In this document: piece after piece, positions 36,331 through 48,089 of the stretch | Position numbering within the stretch: position 1 is the stretch's first letter | Layout: the number at the start of each line of letters is the position of its first letter | DNA from: Blastobasis lacticolella | Taxonomy: Eukaryota > Arthropoda > Insecta > Lepidoptera > Blastobasidae | Assembly: GCA_905147135.1 (NCBI GenBank) | Contig: LR990046.1 | Location: 12,492,501-12,556,500 of the forward strand | Reading direction: 5' to 3' | Length of the DNA stretch: 64,000 nt | The notes under the pieces: generated by a model | Databases searched by the model: none | What the model was told of the DNA's origin: nothing | The model's input: only the letters and a program-made list of their open reading frames with translations | Translations under genes and position numbers: made by a program

Positions 36331-36839
36331 TAGTAGGAACCGCAGAGCCGGCGGGGGCGGCCCCAACGGACCGCGGATGGGTTGGTGTACATGCGAAACG
36401 GAAATTTGATTGGCTTTCGACAAATTAGCCGTTGTATAACCGGCAGTGGCGGTGGATTTTCAGGATTCTGGCCAGGCTAGAGATGCCGATATAGAGCACC
36501 AACTCATTTTATTATACGTAGAGCTGCCATGTTAAACTCAAAGTCACAGGTGGGCTAAGAGCATGAGTTCAAAGTACCGAAAATCTTACCAAAGAAAAGT
36601 AAAAGAAAAGTTTACAGGCGAATTTTCTTATTTCTTATTTCAGGCAACCTACCTATTTATAAAATTTTAATACTATCAAATTTATATTTTAAATAGGGCT
36701 GAAACTAAATCCTAATCACTTCCATTTGTAAGTGAGGGGGAACTTTATCAATATCGATTGTAAAAAGACCAGTAAATCGAGAACCATTGTTTTCTTAAGA
36801 CTTAAAATCCTGGAAACGGTTTTCAAATTCTGTTCGCAA

Positions 36840-36945
36840 AGTTTTTGTTTAACAAGTTCGCGGGCCGCATTATATGGCTTTTTTCAAAATTGATTCGGGT
36901 CGCATAAAAATGCTCAGTGGGCCGCATGCCGCATATTTGACATGG
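36840..36945. mobile_element. Decayed hAT-like remnant
   Basis: The GC-containing words TTCGCGGGCCGCATTATATG GC and GTGGGCCGCATGCCGCATAT lie in AT-rich DNA and resemble sub-terminal parts of hAT elements. No intact ends are visible. Confidence 0.3.
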
Positions 36946-38489
36946 TTGACATAGAGGCAAACCCCCTTTGATGGAAATCCACATAGAACCTCAGTAAACA
37001 AGAAAGCGGACAGCAGGTTTTATTGCTATTTTCAAACTTAAATTCAGCAGTGATTGTTATGGGCTGTTGAAACTGCCGTGGTATTTGGATTACAAACTTC
37101 ATATCGTTTAATCTAGGTTATCAAACGCTTGAATTATCTATAAAATAAATAAATAGTCACACACATTCGCTATTGTTGGAATTTTCCATAGAATATCGCG
37201 TGCTAATTAGAGTTGCATGCTCCGCCGCTTGGGTATCTTCCGTCTGGATCGTTGTAATTGTAAGCAATATTGGATCGGTTTTGTTTGTGACCATGGGTTA
37301 ATGCTATGTAACATGCGAATTGAAAGTATTGATTGCTGGAGCTTTTATGTTAATCATTTCGTTGTAAACCTTAATAAATATTCTGTATATCGATGAGTGT
37401 CCGTGGCAATGTGTGCTGTTTGGTGAAATAAAGCAATCATCTTCTATATTTATGACATTCGAACGCAGGTCTACAGGCTTTATGCGAATCAATACTTGAA
37501 TCAATCAATTGAAGAATTTATTGATGACTGATTAAGCCCATTAGGCTCACAGGTTTGACTTGCCCGATTCTGAAGTCTGCTCAGGAGTCGGGAACAAAGT
37601 ACGTTAAACTCCAACTCGGGTAAGTCGTTTTAGTATTCCACTCTCTCTTTGTATATTTTTTGCCTTCCGATTTTAATATATGCCAGCTGTCCGGCGCGAC
37701 CTCGTTCGTATTTTTTAAACATTTTCTTCTGTATAAACTTTGTCCTGACAATTTCAAACCCAATAAAAATAATTTGCCAGATATGTGCAGCCGTTGTGAG
37801 TTGTTATGCCCGAATCAAATACTAACCTAATAAGGCTAAACAACACTGGGCCTTATAATAATTTTGTTTATATTTAACGTTTTAAATCTTGTAATGAGGA
37901 TAATATTTATTTTGTTTTATTTAGATAAGTTTGCTTTACTTATAGAGTTCCGTTGTAAAATAATGAACACTTATAGTATCGACAGACGGATATCGGCTGT
38001 CTGTCTGTCCGCGATTTAACGTTATATTTTTTTATGTCTGTAGTAAGTATCAAAAACTAAAATCCTCCACAGCCACTTTGGTATCCTACCTACAATGGGC
38101 CGACACGTCATGGCCGGTTTTTAAATGTTATAGCTTTCTTTTAAAATATAATTAATTTCTTGGCAAACGCGTTACACGTTGATAACATGTTTTTTTATTA
38201 TGTAAATACTCACAACAATGAAGCAATAGACAAAGACGTCGAGCGCCTCCGCCGTCTGATACATAATTTTCAAATTGTGTGTTTTCTAATTTGGCAATGA
38301 CGACCATTTAAAAAGAAAATAACCGTAGCCAGGGCATTAAACAAAGCGATGATATCGCGATGTCAATTCTATGTACAAAAAAAATTTGAGTTTAGAGTTA
38401 TTTACGGATTCAATAAGGAGTCATATATTTTTAGTTTATTGCTACTTATACTTGTTGTATAGGCAAAACTGTTTTTATTGATTCTATAC

Positions 38490-38640
38490 AGTAACTAACG
38501 AGCAGAGAGCCCACCTGATGGTAAGCGGTAACTATTGTCCATAATATCTGCCATTCATGCATTCAGGTAACAAAATGTAGAACAGTGACACTGTGAAGGC
38601 AAAGATGAAATGCCTCATGCCTGTAACTATATTGTTTCAA
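38490..38640. repeat. Dispersed repeat, GATGGTAAGCGGT type
   Basis: GAGCCCACCTGATGGTAAGC GGTAACTATTGTCC is followed by GCCTCATGCCTGTAACTA. I recognise the wording from common lepidopteran repeats, but there is no second copy in the window to compare. Confidence 0.4.
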
Positions 38641-40419
38641 TCTTTTGCATATGTACATCTTTTAGAAAGCTTTCTTCTTGCTTGTTAATGATATACTTAG
38701 AAGTTAAAGAGAAATAAACAAAGGTTCGCTAACAATTATTTTCTTTCTAGTTTATGTGGCACGCTGTACACTCAGTCTGCCTGGCTACTGGAACCTAAGT
38801 ACTAAGACACCAGACTCAACTTGGAAGTATTGTTCTAGATTCATCTACGTCTAGACCTGGAATTTAGCTCTACAGTAGCCACCTATGTGTTCCCAGTATC
38901 TAAGTATTGGTGTAGGTACATACCTAGCTAGTTCAAGTACGAGCAAGTAGCGCGTACTGCACTGAGCGCCGTGTCCATTAGTGTTTGCGAGTGAAAATAC
39001 GACTTTGTACAATAAATACGCCTATGCAGAGTAGCTCCTGGTTATATAATTTTTTTTCTATATTTTGTATTATAAATATTGGTATTAATAATGTCTGTGT
39101 TAGCACGTCGTTCGCGTAGTGCGCGCATCGAGCTCTATTATGGATCAGTCTGAAAACCAGCGCTGTGTTTGGCTGCTGCCATTCATAGCATTAAGCTGAG
39201 GCTGGTCCAATTTGGTCCGAGGACGCATCGCCCGGCTTTCTTAATATGTACATATTATGTTAGTTTTAAGTTTTTGAATGTGTTATTGGACCAAATAAAG
39301 ATACGTCTATGTCTATGTTCATATATAAGTTTCAATAGTTGGCTTAAATATTAGCAGTTGTACGACTAAGTATAAGTATGTATGTTGTGTATGACTAAGT
39401 ATAAGCAAACATTGATCGTCACATAGTAACTTTATCAGGACTTCTGGGATAGTTACCGATCACCTTTAATCATGACATTTCGCAAGAACTTGCTTACAGC
39501 ATAAGTAAAAAGAAAAATAAACAGAACTGGTATTTTGTACATATATAATATAAAGATACATGTATATTTTAAACTATATTTTTCATGCAATTCCCTAAGA
39601 AAAGAATTTGAAAAAGTGTGTCTCTCCAAAGTTGTAGAGAATTTAATGTAGTTTACTTAGTTATAAGCAAAATACTGAAAAAAGTGCCAAAATTTCGTCG
39701 TTTTTCGAGCACCATGGAAGTTTACAGTGCTGCAAACTTGGGTTAAAACTCCTCTAAAGGGTCTTCAACATATAAAAAAAATCATAGTTGTTTAAATATT
39801 TGCTTGTTTTTGTGAAAACTCTAAAATATCACCATTTAAATTATAAAATCTTTTTTTTATCTTCTACAGATAGTTACCCCGTAATATTGATTACAGTTCG
39901 ACTTTCTAACCATTTTGTAAAAGTGTTATCTTTGTAACCTCCTTTAGTTTGTTTTCGTAATTTCGTTACATTTCATTTTTGTTTCGTTTTTGTAATTTGT
40001 ACTTTTTTTAATGATGTTGGTGCTCCATAACACAAAGTCCTCTCACCCTGCGTATCTCTCTGTGTATCTGTACGCGATAAACTCCGAAACTGCTAAACCA
40101 ATTTCGAATATTCTTTAATTGAAACTACGTAAATTCTTTGCGAGTATCGAAGGCTACTTTATCAGGGTCTTAACAGGATCTCGCTTCTTCCAAATTCATC
40201 AACCTTATCACATAATATGCTCGCCAGAGTTAGTGCAAATTGTATGTTAAAACTCATTGACTGCATATACACAACACTTTCTAAAAATATTATTCAAAAC
40301 TATGACGTTAACTCTTACTTCAGTCCGTAATTTGAACGCTATATGAATTTGACAGTTCTTTTGGTCGGTTAAGTTTTTGACAGTTCCAATCAAATACCTC
40401 ACTACCTGATATCATTATC

Positions 40420-40520
40420 ATCTCATCATCCGAAAGACGCCCAGTGCTGACCCTAGACCTCTCCCAAAGATCTCCACCAAGGCCGGTCCTGTGCCGCCTG
40501 CATCCAGCTGATATTATTCA
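40420..40520 (-). mobile_element. RTE-type LINE 3'-end relic
   Basis: The minus strand gives ISWMQAAQDRPWWR and then an equivalent of SLGEV...GQHWASFG, the same C-terminal module as at 24330-24480, followed by ATCATC microsatellite-like text. Confidence 0.75.
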
Positions 40521-41919
40521 TACTGATATATGGCGTGGCATATATTTTAAGCACGATTAGAATTGGACGTAGGTTACATACATACTTAGAACAAGCAAGT
40601 TTACATACGATAAAGCAATACTAGAAAATAATTGCAAACTGTACATTGCCTTTTATTTTTAGTAACAGTTAACATCTCTAGGTGATAACACCTAGATCCA
40701 AATATCCAGATAGACCAACATACAAATGTAGCTGTAGTGCAAAATGTAGTCAGTATTAATTACTCCCCGGATTGCTGAGGTCCCGCTACCAACAACCTCG
40801 AGCACAATCACGGCGCAGTACGTCATCCGCGAAGCACCAATCGCGAGCCTCTATTCGCGCGCCGCCGCCCGCCACTATTCGACACGCGAATTTTAAATGG
40901 GCCAAAACTCATTCTTTGGGCACTTACAGTTTTGCTGGAGGTAATCTTTTTAGGAATTACCATCGACGATATCACTATTTGGCCAATAATTATTAAGACA
41001 GGATAATGCTATCTCGCTCTCTATCACGTTCCTCCCGATCAATAACTGGCTGGATATCGCGACGGGCGCCGTCGATAAGCACCCCTCGTGACGTCATTGA
41101 GTAGTATTGATTTTCCGCGTACCACGTTCTGAGGGCTATGTTCTCCTGGCATCTAAGTATGCCGAGGAAAGCGCCCGCTGACGGGAAATCTTTGAACGTC
41201 TGGAAAAATCTTTTAGGAAGGGTGTAGAGTATTGAGGAGAATTTATAGAGGCCTTCGTTTTGTCGAATTTATTTATTGCAGCAAATATTTTCTTTCATCA
41301 TCTTTTTAATATTTAACTTATTGGACAATTTGAGTTGTATTATTTTATTCTTATTAAAAAGTACTTAGTGCCAAATAAATAAAAAGAAGATAATTATAAA
41401 ATTTCCATGTAGCACATGCATAATCAAGAGAGAAGAATATCATGTAATCTGTTTCGGAATTTCCGGATTCATGTAGCGACTTCATTAAAGTTTTACTTAA
41501 ATTACGAATCTAGTCAGTAGTTTTTAAATACCTACTTACAAAATTTAACCCTTAACGAGATTTCCTCAAAATGCATTTCTTTAAAAGCCTTTAAATTTCT
41601 CCAGCATAGAACTCAGCTGCTAATCACACTATCGCGGTTAAGATACGAGGCCTGTAGACAGCTGATAATGTGTATTAGGGAAGTGGTCCCGCATAACGAG
41701 AAAATTACTGCCGACGGTGGCTCCGTGTGGCCTACCAATTGAGCGTGGCTCATTCGGGATCCCGCCCACGTACCGGCCGGCGCCGCTGCACTCTATCCGC
41801 GGTAATCCGCGCGACACCTCCTCCCGTGTCTGCTCGCCTGGTACAACCGGCTCACTTTATCCGAAACTTTTATCCGTTATCCGGCTTGGCGCTACCGGCT
41901 ACGGATCAACAGTCCGAAA

Positions 41920-44900
41920 ATGGATTACGCAGTGCTGTTCCTAACACTTTGCGTTGGCTTGGCGAAATGCTATTCGCAAAGTGGTAACAACTTCCAAAAT
42001 AACATGTACTGCGACGACCTCTCGCCTTACTTTGGTGAAATTCATCTGGATCAAGTCGCTGGCACTTGGTACGGGGTGGAGAAAATTTATCACAACAAAG
42101 GAGAGTACAGGATAGAGCATACGCAGCAATGCTTCTATATTGATATTAAGGAGTTATACATTGAGGTTAGTGGTATTTTTTATTTTAACAGTACTTTTAA
42201 TACTCTGTGAACCTTTCCTTTTAATTAAATATACTTATCTTTACGTATATTAATAATATAGAATTGTTGCCCACTATTTTAAGTTGGGCTACAGCCGCAC
42301 TATCAGATAGTTTGCTTAGCGCATAAAAGATAATGAAATTCACATTCACTGCAATAACTCAATATTACTTGTACCTAATTGCTAATTCAGAAAATCTATA
42401 TTATTGGAAGTTATACGAACTCTAGAGCTAAAAACGGAAGCCTTTTTGAAACCTCGCCCTATTGTCTGTCAGTGTGATATGAAATGAATAGCATATAAGT
42501 TCTCAAATGAAAAACATTTTTTCATAACAAGCTATGATATGAAATGAATAGCAAATAAGTTCTCAAACGAAAAACATTTTTTCATAACAAGCTTTTATCG
42601 TACCTACTCATCAAGACGGAATGGTCTTTCCAAAGAGCCCAAATACTATGGAGCTATTTTATTGCGTTCAGTAGTTCCTATGGCAATCTTCCGTCATCAT
42701 CAGCAGATCTTTAATATTACCTAGGGGTATATAGTATACTCACCAAGACCATTCCAAAGGGCTCGAACACGATGTGGTTATCTTATTGTTCTTAGTAGTT
42801 TCTATGGCCACTTTCCGACTCTATCATTAGAACAGCTCCATGGTACATTAATGCATTGTCATCCAAGTTACATAGGTCGAAAGATTTGTCCCGAACATAC
42901 GTAGCTACATAATATAGGCATTGTAAGTAAAATAAAACTTGTAATGTTTATCACAGCATATTGAGACCTCATTCTGATGAATAAGGTTTCAGCTCAATAT
43001 GTGCTATGATGTTTCACAGCCCATATCAGTCCACTGCAAAACTTAGGGCTTCTCCCACGAAAGGGGAGGTTATTGCCATAATATCTCGGCAGGCGGATTG
43101 GAGATAGCAGTGTTGTAAATATAACGATGGAAAACGCTACTGACCCGACTCTAGATCTTTTGCGTCTATTAGTAGTCGCCTTGTACGACATCCACGAGTG
43201 TAAGGGGTTGGTGCTATTCTACTCTGCCGGACACAACACGGCTAACCTCATTATGCTGTGAAAAATGAGGCTTCTATGTTAATGAGGACATGGTCCTCAT
43301 TAACTCCTTAAATAAATCCTATAAGAGGGCAAACCTGCGGATTGTCACGTAAGCTACAGACATATTAAAGACAAATAGCGATATGTATACAAATTAGCCT
43401 ATACAAACAGAATTCCTATCCATATAAGAGCAACAAAAGGTGACACGACAAGACATGTTTAGGTTCCATAATTAAGTACTAAGTTCTACCTTAGTATTCT
43501 ACAATGTTTCATGTTGCCGGCGAAACATGGAACTATATATTTAAGTAGAATCTCTCATACTTTGCTAAGACGTAGTGCGAAAATAGCGACGATTAACAAC
43601 TGCTGCAATTTATTTCCTATATTGCCTACGACGCAGTTAATGCAAAATAGTTGTTATTAAAACACGTCTCATGTAAATGCTTCCGTAATCGTTCTCAGAC
43701 TAAGTAAGTCTTAAGCTGGAAACCTCAGAATAATTAAGTCTTAGGTACACTCCATAATAAAGCTACAATGTAAAATTAAGGTATCTGATCTGCATCCAAT
43801 TACCTGATTAGTTACCCAGAAGCACTTAAGTATTTATTGTTTAAGTAAAGGTCTCGTAGACATGAGAAACATCTTGTTTGAAATTAGAGCGGATTACTAC
43901 TAATTATCCATTATAATTTCTTCTGCCATGATATCCGCTGATGAAGCCCAAAGGGTCAAGAGGTTAATAGCGCCTGTGCCCTGGCGTCGGTGATGCGCAA
44001 CCTCTGGTCCCACGTTCGCCAGTCAGTCATCAATGAGTCACACTCGTTCATCATACACTGCATAAATTAGATTAACTCCCACCAAAATTCAATTTAAACA
44101 ATTATGTTTTAATTGTAACGGTTCTCACCTCGCTCTGTTCATTAATTAACGCAATGTACATAGGATTCTGTCCGGATTTATATCCAACGCACGACTTCGA
44201 TGAAGACGCTGTAATGAGAAAGTGGTACATACGGCGATATACATACCATTAGGATACGGACACCGGTGTTTATGGAGTCCTTATTGCCCTACTGTGCAGT
44301 TGAGAAAGTTGGATGATTATGTCGAAGGGGGACTTATAAATGGAAATTTAGGAAGTTTTCGAATTAGGTGTTCGTATATTTATGATATCAGGCGTTCCTT
44401 TGCAGTACTATATTGCAGAACTTGAGATGTTGTCTTGCACAAGCTCTCAATGATATTCAGCATCGCCTGTTTCTGTATTCTTTCAATTTGTGCGCGGGTT
44501 TATTTAAAGGTACTAAGGTTTATAATAGCGGTCCCTCGCAGTTTTCACCCACATTCAACCCGAAATTATGCTAACGATCCTTTTACTTTTCAGGGACATA
44601 TCTACCGTACCGTACTTTCGTATTAGTGAAAGAAATTTCGAAATGGATCAGCGCGAACAAACACTTCAGCATCATATGATGTAGATATATCGATTTAGCT
44701 ATGGATATTGTTTAAGCCAACAGCCAGGAGCGTCGGTGGCCGAGTGGTTAAGGTATGCGGCTCGTAAGCAAGCGGTACCGGGTTCGAATCCCATTGCGGC
44801 CATATACCAATGACTCTTTCCCGAGTTATGTACGTTAGTCAACTAGCATTCTAATGTTAACCGATGCTCTTACGGTGAGGGAAACATCGTGATAAAACCT

Positions 44901-46359
44901 TCACATTCAGGCAACTGAATGTGTAACCATGATCCAGGTTCAGGTCAGGTTCCTCTGGTAGCAGGGTCGTGGAGGTCAGACGGCAGTTGCTCCACGATCA
45001 AGGTCAAGGCGGACCGCGGGCCCTCGTGCATACAGCATGAACGCTACAATTATTCATTTTATTTTATTGTTTCAGCCAACTCCTCCGCCACCTTACGGGC
45101 AAGATGATATGTCCTTGATGAACTACAACAACCCTTCATACATGATGACTACGAGCCCCTACGTGCACCGAGGGTTCGGTCTACCTGAGCGGTACAGGAT
45201 CCGGCATTTCGTCCTGGAGTGGCATGAGGGCATATGGAAAGACGAATACCACATCAAGGTGAACACGTCCCATAAGGGATTCTGGGTCTCGGACATCCCG
45301 GACAGATGTGAGTGAAATGGGAATCGAAAATTAATCGTTACGAAGTGTCTCGAGGTCGTGCCCTCTTTACCTTTAGCAAAGGTTGCGTGTAGGGTGACAT
45401 TGTAGGTGATTTTAGATTGTAGATCAAAATTGTAACTAAATAAACCCACGTCGCTAATGGCGCTATGACCTTTTAAATAAAAATGTTAAGGATTTTCATT
45501 TCGAAATAGCTGTGAAAGTACGAAACACGGGACAGTTTTAAGAATAAATATCTCAGAAAAGGGAGATATTTATCTACAATCTTTTAAAGTCTGTACTTTG
45601 TCACTCGTAGGATGTCATTATCGTCATCATCTTGGTGTTTATGTCCCGATTATGCTCTCGCGCATGAGAGCCTGGGGTCCGCCTTGACCATGATCAAAGA
45701 TTTGGCAGATCAGGGAATTACAGTAGAGCGACTGCCATCTGACCTTCATGACCCTGCTACCAGGGGAACCTGACTAGATTGGATCATGGTTACACATTCA
45801 GTCGCCTGATTGTGAAGGTTTCATCACTATGTTTTTCCTCACCTTAAGAGCATCAGTTAGTATTCAATTAATGTACATAACTCAGATAAGAGTTATTGGT
45901 ACATGTCCGCAATGGGATTCGAACCTGGTACCATTCGCTTACGAGTCGGATACCGTAACCACTCGGCCACCGACGCTCTCACTCGAGTTTACAGTTAAAG
46001 TTTTTAATTCAACTCTAGAATGTAATTTCTCTCTAAGCTTTTTTATTATTACAGCTGTTGAAAACATGTACCGGTACTTCGGTGGCGTGATCCAGGTGTT
46101 GAAGGTGCATCACAACCACATGGTGCTGAACTTCTGCATGCGGTTGCCCCACACTCAGATGTTCAGCGTCATTCTCGCCCGAAACGAGAACCAGCTCACC
46201 CCCGAGGATCTGGTCAGCATCCACAATATCTTCACTCTCAAGCACCTCTCCACATCATCGCTGAAGCGGGTCTGCGACTCCTCAGCCACTGCAGCGACCT
46301 TGTCCAGCTTTCTACTCTTAATATCGGTGCTCTTCATGTGGAGACCTTCGGAAACATAA
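41920..46359 (+). CDS. Lipocalin-like protein A, secreted, probably GPI-anchored
   Basis: Exons 41920-42165, 45076-45307 and 46055-46359 (TAA) join in phases 0 and 1 to 260 residues. Seen: signal peptide (MDYAVLFLTLCVGLAKC), lipocalin-type G-x-W in DQVAGTWYGVEKIY, a Tyr/Pro-rich start of exon 2, RIRHFVLEWHEGIWKDEY, and VIQVLKVHHNHMVLNFC in exon 3. Two cysteines in exon 1 and two in exon 3 could form the paired disulfides seen in many lipocalins. The C-terminus (SATAATLSSFLLLISVLF) looks like a GPI-attachment signal. The ligand is unknown. It is first in an array with B, C and D, which share exon structure. Intron 1 holds a 60-base duplication and two SINEs; intron 2 holds a complete SINE. The lipocalin assignment rests on motif, size and cysteine pattern only. 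Confidence 0.8.
42475..42594. repeat. 60-base exact-period tandem duplication
   Basis: Two adjacent 60-base units (TGATATGAAATGAATAGCA... to ...CATAACAAGC) differ at only two positions. Recent duplication in intron 1 of gene A. Confidence 0.92.
43015..43243 (-). mobile_element. Second SINE family, minus-strand copy
   Basis: About 85 percent alike by eye to 47413-47670. Read on the minus strand it begins GCCGTGTTGTGTCCGGCAGA and contains AGAATAGCACCAACCCCTTA and ACAAGGCGACTACTAAT. It lies in intron 1 of gene A. Confidence 0.8.
44728..45035 (+). mobile_element. tRNA-derived SINE, 3' truncated
   Basis: The head GAGCGTCGGTGGCCGAGTGG TTAAGG holds an A-box and GGTTCGAATCCC a B-box. The body matches the copy at 61841-62205 up to GCGGGCCCTCGTGC. 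It ends about 40 bases before exon 2 of gene A. Confidence 0.88.
45600..45987 (-). mobile_element. Complete tRNA-derived SINE, minus strand
   Basis: The reverse copy runs from the 3' end (CATCTTGGTGTTTATGTCCC) to the tRNA-like head (ACCACTCGGCCACCGACGCT). TCACTCG occurs at both borders (45601-45607 and 45979-45985), a possible short target duplication. It lies in intron 2 of gene A, and one of its frames is open into exon 3. Confidence 0.88.
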
Positions 46360-46799
46360 TGTTTAGGTACTGACTTATATAGACCATTCAATACTACTTT
46401 GAAATTTATTGGTATCCTTAAGGTACCAGGAGTCTGATGCATGTTTCCAGGAGTCTAAGTACCAAGTGCACGTGTGATGTGAAGTGTTATGTCGTTAAAT
46501 ATATAAATGCAGTAAACATAAGTTTTGTAAGATTGAATATAAAAATGTAGGTTTTGTAAATGAATAAAATGTATGTACATTTCTATTTTGATACTATTTA
46601 CTTTTATGGGATGTAATTCTTGTTTGATAATTGGCGCAATTAAAATTTTATATCATTAGTTACATTGTATTTTTATTTTCTTTATGGTACTTACTTCCTA
46701 TAGCATATAAAGAAAGACAGAATGTCCCGGGTTCGAGTCCCCGGACTAGCAGAAATTTGAGTGAATTTTAATTTCTCTTCTGTGTCTGGGAAAACACTA

Positions 46800-46975
46800 A
46801 CACTCGTATTCTGAAACGGTATAAGGTCACACAGTGTGCGTAAATTCACAGGGTTATAACTAACCATTCTAGAGTAGCAATCGGCACTTTGTGCCCGACA
46901 AAATTGACCAGTTATAGAGCCGTATTGAACGCAGTGCGTTCACATAGCAGGCGCGCACTGTGACAAAAATACTGG
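46800..46975. repeat. Diverged relative of the MITE at 53374-53566
   Basis: It shares ACTCGTATTCTGAAAC, AGAGCCGTATTGAACGCAGT and GCGTTCACATAGCAGG with the better copy at 53374-53566. Its right end is decayed. Confidence 0.55.
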
Positions 46976-47412
46976 TTTATCGAGATACCTGGAAAACCTG
47001 TGTGGTATGAATGTGAAGCTTTATTAATAGGTACTTAAAAAGATACTGAGTCCACCATGGCCCGGTTTAATCGCAACGTCTCTAAATTACCAAATTATTA
47101 ATAAAACGCACGAAAAATGCCATAAATATCTTGAATCAAGGAAATGATAAAGGCTACTTTTTCTCAATTGTAGAATCAAAAGTATCATATTTGGCAACCA
47201 AACTCTTGTTACGTTGCGGTTTCTCATCATAAAGTACATTAGAAGGTACGTATTTTGATAATATTAGATGGGTACGTCGATCAGATAAGACAGTAAAGAA
47301 TCGGTAAGAATCGGTCGGAAGAGTCGGTAGAGAAGATAGTAAAGAATTTCGTTGATTTTACAATTATGTGGTACATGCTACTCCAAAGTTTTTGAAAAAG
47401 TTAATTTGTAAA

Positions 47413-47670
47413 TCATCATCACAGCCCGTAACAGTCCACTGCAGGACTTAGGGCCTCTCCCACGAAAGGGGAGGTGATTGCCATAATCTCCACGCTTGGC
47501 AGGCGGGTTGGAGATCGCAGTGTTTCAATATAACAATGGAAAATGCTGCTGCCCATTTTCCAGACTACGGAGACTCTTGATCTTTTGCCTCGAAAACATT
47601 AGTCGCCTTCTACGACACCCACGAGTGTAAGGGGTTGGTGCTATTCTACTCTGCCGGACACCACACGGCC
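47413..47670 (-). mobile_element. Second SINE family, nearly complete minus-strand copy
   Basis: Minus-strand reading: GGCCGTGTGGTGTCCGGCAG AGTAGAATAGCACC..., then TCGTAGAAGGCGACTAATG, CTCCAACCCGCCTGCCAAGC and GGAGAGGCCCTAAGTCCTG, ending in a GATGATT run. The best copy of this family in the window. Confidence 0.82.
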
Positions 47671-48089
47671 AAATTGTAAATGGCTGCCAATTTTACAAGA
47701 TTTTGTAAATTGAGCTGTTTGGTATACCTATGTAACTTGAATGACAATGCATTAATATGGTACCATGGAGCTAGTCTGATTCGAGTCCTCAGTCGAAAGG
47801 TGGTCATAGGAACTAATGAACACCATCGTGTTTGGGCCTTTGGAATGGTCTCGCACGATGAAAGCTTGTTATTGAGAAAATATTTTGCAGTACATTCTAT
47901 TGTCCTACAGCTTTACATGACACATCTCAATAAAAAGAAGTTGAATTGTCGTTGTTTATCTCACACAAGGACCGTGTCACGGCTGCAGCTACCATGTGTT
48001 GCACATCACCTGAACCAATTTGCTAATTGGTTCATTAGAGACCGGGCGAATAAAGCCGCCATTTTCACTCCATTTGTCTACTAGTCATC

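Larger units (their letters stand above)
36331..41919. other. Gene-poor region up to lipocalin-like gene A
   Basis: No supported gene. It contains a hAT-like remnant (36840-36945), a dispersed repeat (38490-38640), a LINE 3'-end relic (40420-40520) and GC-richer patches at 40770-40880 and 41700-41915. The last of these must include the promoter and 5' UTR of gene A. Confidence 0.5.
46360..48089. other. Spacer between genes A and B
   Basis: The gene A poly(A) signal AATAAA is at 46563-46568. Then come a B-box-like tRNA-derived fragment (CCCGGGTTCGAGTCCCCGG, 46725-46743), a repeat related to the MITE at 53374 (46800-46975) and a minus-strand SINE (47413-47670). A 134-codon ATG frame, 47680-48084, ends five bases before the gene B ATG. 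It has no recognisable family and may be 5' leader sequence. Confidence 0.5.

Noticed and set aside
44728..44802. tRNA gene candidates here and at 45905-45978 and 61846-61920
   Set aside because: The tRNA-like part is continuous with a conserved body and 3' end repeated through the window, and one copy has target duplications. These are SINE heads.
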